Positions 1-5,095 of a stretch of 6,090 nt of DNA are shown here, in pieces. The DNA is from an uncultured Clostridia bacterium (GTDB taxonomy: Bacteria; Bacillota; Clostridia; TANB77; CAG-508). The position numbers and the translations under genes were made by a program. The stretch is from positions 1-6,090 of the forward strand of contig CALXNI010000118.1 of the NCBI GenBank assembly GCA_944389715.1, in the 5' to 3' direction. The first letter of the stretch is position 1, and every line of letters starts with the position of its first letter. The notes under the pieces are model-generated. The model ran no database searches. It saw only the letters and a program-made list of their open reading frames with translations, and was not told where the DNA came from.

Positions 1-6
1 ATTTGA

Positions 7-110
7 ATGTGAAGTGAGAAGTGGGATGTGGGAAGTGTGAAACTAGGGTAAGCCTTACGTAGTCTAGCCCTAAAAAGCACACCTCACACTTCGCACCTCA
101 CACCTCGCAT
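7..110. repeat. Palindromic element with heptanucleotide-repeat arms
   Basis: Two 34-base arms, 7-40 and 77-110, are inverted copies that match at 25 of 34 positions without gaps. Each arm is a run of 7-base units of consensus GNGARGT. The left arm has four units on the plus strand at 9-36, and the right arm has four on the minus strand at 81-108. The mismatches fall mostly at the variable positions of the unit. The 36-base centre (41-76) has an inner pair TAGGG/CCCTA (44-48 with 68-72) and a TACGTA palindrome (56-61). The element begins 7 bases after the recO stop codon, so it would be transcribed at the 3' end of that mRNA. Read as minus-strand RNA, three mismatches become G-U pairs, giving 28 of 34 paired positions. 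No U-run follows, so it is not a standard terminator. It resembles interspersed short tandem heptamer repeats known from other bacteria. The family assignment and any function are inference. Confidence 0.8.
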
Positions 111-117
111 GAACAAA

Positions 118-835
118 TTACAATTTATATTCTTTTTCTAATTTTTCTCTTAAATATATTTTTGATATTATTTCTAGTTCTTTTATTGTTTCTTCTGGTA
201 CTTTAAATGAAAATATTTTTTTTGAATCTGAAAGTATTATATATCTTATGGCATCTTTTGTTGTAGGATTAATCTCTATTGCTCCTTTATCTTGTTTGCC
301 ACATACTCTACATTTTAATCCACTGTCTTTAAAACTGAAGTAATTTAAATCTTCTTTTGTTTTACAATTTTTACATTCATCTATAACTGGTCTAAATCCT
401 ATTATTGATAATAGCCTTAACATAAATGTTGAGTTTATTAAACTTAAATTTTTATTCGTTTCTGATATCATATACAAGGTATTTAAATATAATTGTAAAA
501 CTTTATATGTATTTTGATTTTCTGTAGTTACATCATTTATTATTTTAGTAATATATGAAGCATATTTTAATTTATCTAAGTCTGTTCTTATGTCATAAAA
601 AACTTCTATTATTTCGCAGGAATTAATGCTATAAGAGTTTCCGCTTTTATATAATAAATATTCTCCAAAGCACAAAAATTGAGTAGCAGCCATAAGAAGA
701 CTTTTAGGTCTTCTTGCTCCTTTTGCTGCTGCCTCAATTTTACCGCAAGTTTGGTGTTAATATTGTAACTATTTTATCAAAATCTGATACTATCTTTTCT
801 GCTATTATTATTCCCTTTACTTTCAATAGTTTCAT
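118..835 (-). CDS. recO: DNA repair protein RecO, reading frame broken by a one-base insertion
   Basis: RecO helps load RecA on gapped DNA with RecR in the RecF pathway. The ATG at 835 follows AAGGCGG with a 6-base spacer and opens a frame reading MKLLKVKGIIIAEK up to TILTPNL, which is the usual RecO N-terminal OB fold. That frame meets TAA at 742-740. The rest continues one base out of frame from the Gly codon at 744: GKIEAAAKGARRPKS, then MAATQFLCFGEYLLYK, down to the TAA at 118. Removing one base at 744-746 restores the family pattern TPNL-GKI and gives 238 residues, a normal RecO length. Cys154, Cys157, Cys175 and Cys178 of the restored protein form the two CxxC pairs of the zinc site. 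The uninterrupted 3' frame alone (118-693, 191 residues) would lack most of the OB fold. The gene overlaps the end of yqzL by 59 bases and is last in the era unit. Whether the shift is real or an assembly error cannot be told here. Confidence 0.93.
675..741. repeat. Long imperfect hairpin inside recO
   Basis: Within the recO codons for the KGARRPKS segment there is a nested inverted repeat. The outer arms are AAAATTGAG (675-683) and CTCAATTTT (733-741). The middle arms are GCAGC (686-690) and GCTGC (728-732). The inner arms are AAGAAGAC (694-701) and GTCTTCTT (708-715) around a 6-base loop. The outer end lies 3 bases from the frameshift at 744-746. It may be a by-product of codon choice in a conserved peptide, or a structure that promotes copying errors. 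Confidence 0.7.
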
Positions 836-944
836 AGTTTTCCGCCTTCATATTTTGTTCTATATTTGTTACTTGTTTTAATTCTAAAAATGTGTCTATA
901 TTTCCAGTTTTCTTAAAGGTATTCCACGCTATTTGTTTTATCAT
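777..944 (-). CDS. yqzL: YqzL-family small protein between era and recO
   Basis: This 55-residue gene is too short for ordinary ORF lists but is well supported. The ATG at 944 follows AGAGGAGATGAG, a strong ribosome binding site, and the frame ends in TGA at 779-777. The N-terminus MIKQIAWNTFKKTGNIDTFL carries the W-N-x-F-x-x-T-G-N-I-D-x-[FY]-L pattern that I associate with YqzL proteins, and it sits exactly where yqzL lies in Bacillus and many Clostridia, between era and recO. Bacillus YqzL is somewhat shorter. Here the C-terminal tail (about residues 37-55, rich in Asn, Ser and Lys) overlaps the recO start by 59 bases, so translation of the two genes is probably coupled. The molecular role of YqzL is unknown. 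There is no signal peptide or membrane segment, so it is presumably cytoplasmic. The distance from the era stop codon is 89 bases. Confidence 0.85.
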   Translation of the reverse strand: MIKQIAWNTFKKTGNIDTFLELKQVTNIEQNMKAENYETIESKGNNNSRKDSIRF

Positions 945-1033
945 AAGTCTCATCTCCTCTTATATGTGCACATAAATTTTATTGCAATTATTTATTTACA
1001 CCTTTAATTTTATCTTTTGTAAATCAATATTTT

Positions 1034-1936
1034 TTATTCATTTTTAAATCTTTTTAAAATGTTATTATTTTCTTGCCAATTTTCTTTAACTTTTACCCAT
1101 ATTTTTAAGTTAGCTTTTGTTTGTAACATCCTTTCTATATCTTGTCTTGCATATGTTCCTATTTTTTTTAACATACTTCCATTCTTACCAATTACTATTC
1201 CTTTGTGAGAATTTCTTAAAACATATATTACAGCTTCTACATCGTAAATGTCTTGGCCTTTTGTGGTTTTTCTTAAATTCATTTTTTCTACTTCTACTAA
1301 TATACCATGTGGAACTTCTTCATCTAATAATTTTAATGCTTTTTCTCTAATTATTTCTTCTACTAGTTGTCTTGCTGTTTGATCAGTATATTCTTCTATA
1401 TCATAATATGCCGGTCCATATGGAAGGTTCTTTTCTATTTCATCCAATATTTTGTCTAAATTCTCACCTTTTGATGCAGATATAGGAATAATTGCTTTAA
1501 ATTCATATTCTTCACTGTAAATTTTTATTAAGTTTAGTAGTTTTTCTTTTTCTATTAAATCAATTTTATTTATTACTAATATGGTTTTTTTATTTTTTTC
1601 TTTTATTTTATCTAATATCAATTTATCGCCTTTGCCTATTTTTTCTGATGTTGCCTCAATAATAAATAAAGTAATATCAGAGTCTGGAATTGTTCCCCAA
1701 GCTGTTTCGTTCATTATTTCTCCAAGTTTTGTTTTTGGTTTATGTATTCCAGGGGTATCAATAAAAATTATTTGTGAATTTTTTCTATTTACTATTGCTT
1801 TTATTGCTGTTCTAGTTGTTTGACATTTATCTACTGTTGCAGCTACCTTTTCTCCAACTAAACTGTTAATTAAAGTAGACTTTCCAACATTAGTTCTTCC
1901 TATTATTGATACAAAACCTGATTTGAAATTATCCAT
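1034..1936 (-). CDS. era: GTPase Era (ribosome small-subunit assembly)
   Basis: Era is an essential GTPase that binds the 3' end of 16S rRNA through its KH domain and checks late 30S assembly. All GTPase motifs are present: G1 GRTNVGKST at residues 13-21, switch I QTTR at 39-42, G3 DTPG at 60-63, G4 NKID at 123-126 and G5 SASKG at 153-157. The C-terminal KH domain, roughly 205-285, has its GxxG loop as GKNG at 250-253. The length of 300 residues is normal for the family. Small departures from common Era sequences are Thr15 in G1, where Pro is usual, and KCQTTR in place of KPQTTR. The ATG at 1936 has GGTGAGGT (minus strand, 1948-1941) just upstream, which fixes the start. It heads the era-yqzL-recO unit. 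YbeY, acting in the same rRNA maturation process, is encoded two genes upstream. Confidence 0.99.
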   Translation of the reverse strand: MDNFKSGFVSIIGRTNVGKSTLINSLVGEKVAATVDKCQTTRTAIKAIVNRKNSQIIFIDTPGIHKPKTKLGEIMNETAWGTIPDSDITLFIIEATSEKIGKGDKLILDKIKEKNKKTILVINKIDLIEKEKLLNLIKIYSEEYEFKAIIPISASKGENLDKILDEIEKNLPYGPAYYDIEEYTDQTARQLVEEIIREKALKLLDEEVPHGILVEVEKMNLRKTTKGQDIYDVEAVIYVLRNSHKGIVIGKNGSMLKKIGTYARQDIERMLQTKANLKIWVKVKENWQENNNILKRFKNE

Positions 1937-1940
1937 TTTT

Positions 1941-1948
1941 ACCTCACC
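1941..1948 (-). promoter_or_regulatory. Ribosome binding site of era
   Basis: On the minus strand this reads GGTGAGGT and is followed by a 4-base spacer and the ATG at 1936. It matches the purine-rich anti-16S pattern and makes this the only well-placed start for era. Confidence 0.75.
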
Positions 1949-2007
1949 TTGTTATTATACTTAAAAATATCTGATTTTTTTGTAAAAAATAGTAAATATA
2001 TTATTAA

Positions 2008-2034
2008 ATTTTATCTACTTTTTTTACTTGACAA
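2008..2034 (-). promoter_or_regulatory. Candidate promoter of the era-yqzL-recO unit
   Basis: On the minus strand a TTGTCA box (2034-2029) is followed after 15 bases by TAAAAT (2013-2008). Each box has one mismatch to the vegetative consensus, but the spacer is 2 bases shorter than ideal. The position fits: it lies just past the terminator of the DUF3048 gene and 71 bases before the era start codon. Such boxes occur by chance in AT-rich gaps, so this is a moderate call. Confidence 0.4.
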
Positions 2035-2063
2035 ATTCATTTTAACATATTTTGGATAATAAT

Positions 2064-2100
2064 AAAAGAGGCAAACCATTTTTATATGATTTGCCTTTTT
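2064..2100 (-). terminator. Intrinsic terminator after the DUF3048 gene
   Basis: Arms at 2069-2079 and 2086-2096 (AGGCAAACCAT and ATGATTTGCCT) pair over 10 of 11 positions around a 6-base loop. A-rich and T-rich flanks extend the stem on both sides. On the minus strand the stem is followed by CTTTTATTATTA, and it starts 7 bases after the stop codon at 2104, so it ends the ybeY-DUF3048 transcript. On the plus strand a T6 run also follows, so it could act in both directions. Confidence 0.85.
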
Positions 2101-2103
2101 TAT

Positions 2104-3237
2104 TTATACTGCTTCTTGTGTTTCTACTTCTGTTTGCATAGGTTCTGCTGGCTCGATTGTTATTTCTGCATCCTCTGGTAATATTTGTATAAATGTATTT
2201 CCGTCGTTAACTGTTATTTCTTCTCCATTTTCGTATTTATATACTGTTTGTCCGCTATGGCTTGTTTTTTCCCAAGTAATTGGAACTGAATATCCGTTAG
2301 ATATGTAATATCCGCTTCCACTTCCTATATTTTCTAGTTCTTGTCTTCCTTTGTTTTGTCCATCATTTAATGTATAGTTATTAACTTTGTATATTATTAT
2401 ATTTTTTGCTGTGTATTGTTCTCCTGTTTCTAAATCTACATTTGCTTGCCCGCTCATACTTCTTTTATATACTTTGTTTTCTTCGTCATATTCATAACTT
2501 GTTGTATGATAATATGAATATTCTAGGTCTATATTGCTAGCTGAAGTTGCTTCCTGGTTTGTACTTAAATCAATTTCTGTTGCACTATAATTTAATAATA
2601 AATCTTTATCTGTATCTCTTGTATATCCATTTTCTTTTGCATAATCATTTGCTTTTGCTAAGTCTACAAATCCTGTATGTTCATAATCTCTATTTAATGT
2701 TCTGTCCCTAAAGAATATTGACCCTTCTAATGCTATACCGTCTAAATCATCAATTCCTGTATTAATTCTAGAGTATGCCTGTGGGCTTCCTCCCCAGTGA
2801 ATAAATATTGCATCATTTTCTTCTGCATAATCTATAAAATAATGTCTTGCACTTCTTACTGATCCTACTTTTTCTGGCAACTTATCCTTGTATAATGCCA
2901 TCATTCTAGTTATTCCACCTTCTGCAATGATTTCATAAACTAAATATGCATCTTGCAAACCACATTGTGGCCATGCTGCATGATTATTATTTATCATTAC
3001 TGCATATGGTCTTGTTTTTGAATTAACATCAACTATTTGTACCTGAGGCTCTTCTTGCTTTTGTTCTTGCACTTGTCCAGTTGCATTTGTTTCTACTTGT
3101 CCTTTATTTAGCAATTTTAATGCAAGTAAGATTCCAGCTATTATTATTAAAATTACTAAAATTATTACTAATAACTTGCCCCCATTTACATTGGTAGTTT
3201 TTTTTCGTTTCTCTTTTGTTCTTCTCCCATTATCCAT
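2104..3237 (-). CDS. Membrane-anchored DUF3048 (YerB-like) protein
   Basis: The protein belongs to the DUF3048 family, whose best-known member is the Bacillus lipoprotein YerB. Its biochemical function is not established. From the start chosen here it has 377 residues: a basic cytoplasmic head (1-21), one transmembrane helix at about 22-43, a Gln/Glu-rich linker to about 70, then an extracellular part. The N-terminal DUF3048 domain spans roughly 73-220, with RPYAVMINN, EGGITRMMALY and GSVRSARHYF. The C-terminal domain spans roughly 230-360, with the GSGSGYYISNG, ITWEK and NTFIQILPED segments. There is no lipobox Cys, so the anchor is an uncleaved helix and not a lipid. An ATG at 3249 would add four residues, but GAAGGG abuts it directly with no spacer. 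The same GAAGGG sits 12 bases before the ATG at 3237, so 3237 is the better start. The gene begins 27 bases after ybeY and probably shares its mRNA. A terminator follows it. Confidence 0.94.
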   Translation of the reverse strand: MDNGRRTKEKRKKTTNVNGGKLLVIILVILIIIAGILLALKLLNKGQVETNATGQVQEQKQEEPQVQIVDVNSKTRPYAVMINNNHAAWPQCGLQDAYLVYEIIAEGGITRMMALYKDKLPEKVGSVRSARHYFIDYAEENDAIFIHWGGSPQAYSRINTGIDDLDGIALEGSIFFRDRTLNRDYEHTGFVDLAKANDYAKENGYTRDTDKDLLLNYSATEIDLSTNQEATSASNIDLEYSYYHTTSYEYDEENKVYKRSMSGQANVDLETGEQYTAKNIIIYKVNNYTLNDGQNKGRQELENIGSGSGYYISNGYSVPITWEKTSHSGQTVYKYENGEEITVNDGNTFIQILPEDAEITIEPAEPMQTEVETQEAV

Positions 3238-3264
3238 TTTAAATATCATCCCTTCTTTTTTTAT

Positions 3265-3729
3265 TTATTTTAAAATTTTTAATTGATGTAATATGTTTTC
3301 TTCTTTTTGTCTCATTATATTTTTGTCATTTTCTTTTATATGATCATATCCCATTAAATGATAAAACCCATGTACTGCCATATATGCTAATTCTCTTTCA
3401 AAACTATGTCCATATTCTTCTGCTTGCTGTTTTACTCTATCTATAGATATAACTATATCCCCTAAAATATCCTGATTTGCATTTTCTAAATTTTCTAGTT
3501 CTTCTTTTTCAAACATTGGAAATGAAAGTACATCTGTTTCTTTATCGATATTTCTAAATTGTTTATTCATTTTTCTAATATTATCTGGATTAGTAAGAAC
3601 TACATTAATATATAAATTTTTGTTGTTTATTTTTTCTTCTGTAAAGCATTTCTCTATTACCTTTTTTAGTATATTAGTATATTGCTTGTTTTCGTCTATA
3701 TCTAAAAAATTTATTTCTACTATTTCCAT
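3265..3729 (-). CDS. ybeY: Endoribonuclease YbeY (16S rRNA maturation)
   Basis: YbeY is a metal-dependent endoribonuclease of the UPF0054 family, needed for maturation of the 16S rRNA 3' end and for ribosome quality control. The 154-residue length is typical. The diagnostic motif HGFYHLMGYDH occupies 120-130, with His120, His124 and His130 as the zinc ligands. Upstream lie the family segments MNKQFRNIDKETDVLSFP (54-71) and GDIVIS (90-95). The ATG at 3729 follows AGAGGG with a 5-base spacer. The preceding gap carries a TATAAT box and a palindrome, which suggests that transcription of ybeY and the DUF3048 gene starts there. In many Firmicutes ybeY follows phoH and yqfF and precedes dgkA and cdd; none of these is present beside it here. 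Confidence 0.99.
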   Translation of the reverse strand: MEIVEINFLDIDENKQYTNILKKVIEKCFTEEKINNKNLYINVVLTNPDNIRKMNKQFRNIDKETDVLSFPMFEKEELENLENANQDILGDIVISIDRVKQQAEEYGHSFERELAYMAVHGFYHLMGYDHIKENDKNIMRQKEENILHQLKILK

Positions 3730-3750
3730 CTTTTCCCTCTATGTTGTTTT

Positions 3751-3778
3751 ATTATATGGGTCGCACAAGAGTGCAACC
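3751..3778 (-). promoter_or_regulatory. Candidate ybeY promoter with an operator-like palindrome
   Basis: On the minus strand a perfect TATAAT box (3756-3751) lies 22 bases before the ybeY start codon. Just 2 bases upstream of it is the palindrome GGTTGCAC-TCTT-GTGCGACC (3778-3759). Its eight arm positions match by inverted symmetry except one T/G, which would be a G-U pair in RNA. No good -35 box sits at 17 bases; TTGCAC inside the palindrome is only 14 bases away. The palindrome could be a repressor or activator site, or a hairpin ending the upstream transcript (its stop is at 3788). No U-run follows it, so a terminator role is weaker. Confidence 0.5.
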
Positions 3779-3787
3779 TATACATAT

Positions 3788-4747
3788 TTATATTTTATTA
3801 TAATTTAATGAATGAACTCCTTTACCTATGTTTTTGTAATTTCCTTCAATTGTTTTGCATTTATTTTTTATTTGTTTTATTGCACCAAGTTCGACTAATT
3901 TTTGTTTTATTATTTTTATATAATTATTTTCATTTGATTCTTTTAACTCATTTTTTAAAAATAATATTTGTTTTTGTTTTGATTGTTCTTTGTTATCTTC
4001 TATTTCTTTAATTTTTTTATATTTATCCCAAAATACTTTATATTCTTCTCTTTTTTCTGGCTTGTCCCAATATACTTTTGTAGATAACAATCTTATATTA
4101 TAGTCTTCTATTAATTCTATTAGAAGATTAAATGTATTATCTCTTCTTGCTTTAGTTGCTGAATTAATAATTAAATTTCTAACATCTTCTATAAGTTTTT
4201 GGTAACATTGCTCTGCTGCAATTAATGGCAAACTGTGCGTAAATAATTGCCTACTAATTCCTAATAATACCATTTTTTGTCTGATTTTATCTCTTTCATC
4301 TAATTTTCCAACTAACATGCTTTCGTATTTTTCGTAATCTTCTAATATGTTTTTGTAGTCTTCTTTATCTTTGATTCTTAATTTGATTGGTAAAATCTCG
4401 GAAATATAACTTTCTAAAGTATTAAATATTTTATTATATATATTATCAACAGATTCTACTTTGCTAGATACTGTATCTGCTAATTGTACTGAATAATTTT
4501 TTAGCAATCCTTTATATAAAGAATCCATTTTTGATATATAAAATTTATTATATTTTTCTATTGTACTTTCTTTTTTTAAACTACTTACTGATTCATAATC
4601 TACATTTAGCAGATATTCTTGCTTTTTATATTTGTATTCTATATATTGTTTTTCTTTTAAGCTTACTACCAAATAATACTTACTTAATGCTTCCTTTTCA
4701 AAATTTGATGCTGTACCGGTTTTTAACTTTTTTATATACAGAATCAA
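3788..4747 (-). CDS. Unknown helical protein, 3' piece of a frameshifted gene
   Basis: I do not recognise a named family. This is the 3' part (319 codons) of what looks like one 406-residue protein whose 5' part is 4698-5009. Its only usable start is TTG at 4747, directly after an in-frame stop and with no ribosome binding site, so it is unlikely to be translated independently. The protein is rich in Lys, Glu, Tyr and Ile and appears almost wholly alpha-helical, with no signal peptide or membrane helix, suggesting a soluble cytoplasmic protein. The most family-like stretches are GISRQLFTHSLPLIAAEQCY at residues 163-182 of this frame, and LIEDYNIRLLSTKVYWDKP with the following charged helix at about 202-233. 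A Lys/Glu-rich coiled-coil-like segment spans about 233-275. The stop lies 58 bases before the ybeY start codon, with a palindrome between them. It occupies the place where phoH and yqfF usually lie. Confidence 0.8.
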   Translation of the reverse strand: MILYIKKLKTGTASNFEKEALSKYYLVVSLKEKQYIEYKYKKQEYLLNVDYESVSSLKKESTIEKYNKFYISKMDSLYKGLLKNYSVQLADTVSSKVESVDNIYNKIFNTLESYISEILPIKLRIKDKEDYKNILEDYEKYESMLVGKLDERDKIRQKMVLLGISRQLFTHSLPLIAAEQCYQKLIEDVRNLIINSATKARRDNTFNLLIELIEDYNIRLLSTKVYWDKPEKREEYKVFWDKYKKIKEIEDNKEQSKQKQILFLKNELKESNENNYIKIIKQKLVELGAIKQIKNKCKTIEGNYKNIGKGVHSLNYNKI

Positions 4748-5009
4748 TTATATATTTGTCTATTGCTTCTAGATATAAGCTATAAACTTCTTCGTATTTT
4801 TTTAATAAAATTTCTTTTTTGTCAATATCATCTTCTTCAACTGCTAAGCTATAATTTGAATATGCTTTTATTAAATTATTTCTTTTTATTGAAATCATCA
4901 TACTGTTAATGCTTACTCTTGTTGGTATAAGCATTTTTGTAATAGTGCTAGTTATTTTTGAGAAAAATGTTTTGTTCGTATCTAAAACCCTTAGGCTCTT
5001 TTGTTCCAT
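4698..5009 (-). CDS. Unknown helical protein, 5' piece of the same frameshifted gene
   Basis: This frame of 103 residues starts MEQKSLRVLDTNKTFF and ends in TGA at 4698. An ATG at 5021 is also in frame, but its own bases form ATGGAGG, a near-perfect ribosome binding site 5 bases before the ATG at 5009, so 5009 is the start. The frame overlaps the 3' piece by 50 bases. Within that overlap, dropping one A from either the A6 run (4728-4733) or the A5 run (4720-4724) joins VYKKVK to TGTASNFEKEALSKYY without interrupting the helical, Lys/Glu/Tyr-rich character. The restored protein has 406 residues. The 5' part is helical, lacks a signal peptide and has no recognised domain. It has its own promoter at 5047-5075 and a 5' hairpin. 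If the stop is real, only a short N-terminal fragment is made. Confidence 0.75.
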   Translation of the reverse strand: MEQKSLRVLDTNKTFFSKITSTITKMLIPTRVSINSMMISIKRNNLIKAYSNYSLAVEEDDIDKKEILLKKYEEVYSLYLEAIDKYIIDSVYKKVKNRYSIKF

Positions 5010-5014
5010 AAAAA

Positions 5015-5021
5015 CCTCCAT
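5015..5021 (-). promoter_or_regulatory. Ribosome binding site that decides the start of the unknown gene
   Basis: The minus strand reads ATGGAGG, then five T, then ATG at 5009. The GGAGG core at this spacing is the strongest ribosome binding site in the window. It contains the upstream ATG at 5021, which is therefore not the likely start. Confidence 0.8.
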
Positions 5022-5023
5022 TC

Positions 5024-5038
5024 GAGCAATTTATGCTC
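5024..5038 (-). promoter_or_regulatory. 5' leader hairpin of the unknown gene
   Basis: GAGCA (5024-5028) and TGCTC (5034-5038) form a 5-pair stem with a 5-base loop. With a start site about 7 bases past the -10 box (near 5040), the transcript would begin 1-2 bases before this stem and reach the ribosome binding site right after it. Such 5'-terminal stems can protect mRNA or tune translation. The role here is inference. Confidence 0.45.
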
Positions 5039-5046
5039 TAAAATAT

Positions 5047-5075
5047 TTTATAAAAACCTCTAAATAAATTGTTAA
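5047..5075 (-). promoter_or_regulatory. Promoter of the unknown gene
   Basis: On the minus strand TTAACA (5075-5070), a 17-base spacer and TATAAA (5052-5047) give one mismatch per box to the vegetative consensus at ideal spacing. It lies 37 bases before the start codon at 5009. An inverted repeat ATAAAAACCT/AGGTTTTTAT (5050-5059 with 5079-5088) spans the promoter and could also act as a weak end signal for yqfD. Confidence 0.6.
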
Positions 5076-5095
5076 AATAGGTTTTTATTTGCCGA

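Noticed and set aside
7..110. CRISPR array or tRNA-like structure at the left edge
   Set aside because: The repeated unit is 7 bases without spacers and the two arrays are inverted, and no acceptor stem or anticodon arm can be drawn.
1117..1823. Open frames on the plus strand across era
   Set aside because: They are antisense shadows of the era codons, rich in Leu, Phe and Ser as expected from the complement of AT-rich coding DNA, and have no ribosome binding site.
1954..1959. TATAAT on the minus strand as the era promoter
   Set aside because: It lies so close to the ribosome binding site (1948-1941) that the RNA would start within or after it, and no -35 box is found at 16-18 bases.
3759..3778. 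CIRCE/HrcA operator before ybeY
   Set aside because: CIRCE has TTAGCACTC arms with a 9-base spacer. This palindrome has a 4-base spacer and different outer arm bases.
4728..4734. Programmed -1 frameshift site of the A-AAA-AAG type in the unknown gene
   Set aside because: The upstream frame reads the run as AAA AAA G, which is not the phase the slippery heptamer needs, and joining the frames requires +1 (or loss of one base), not -1.
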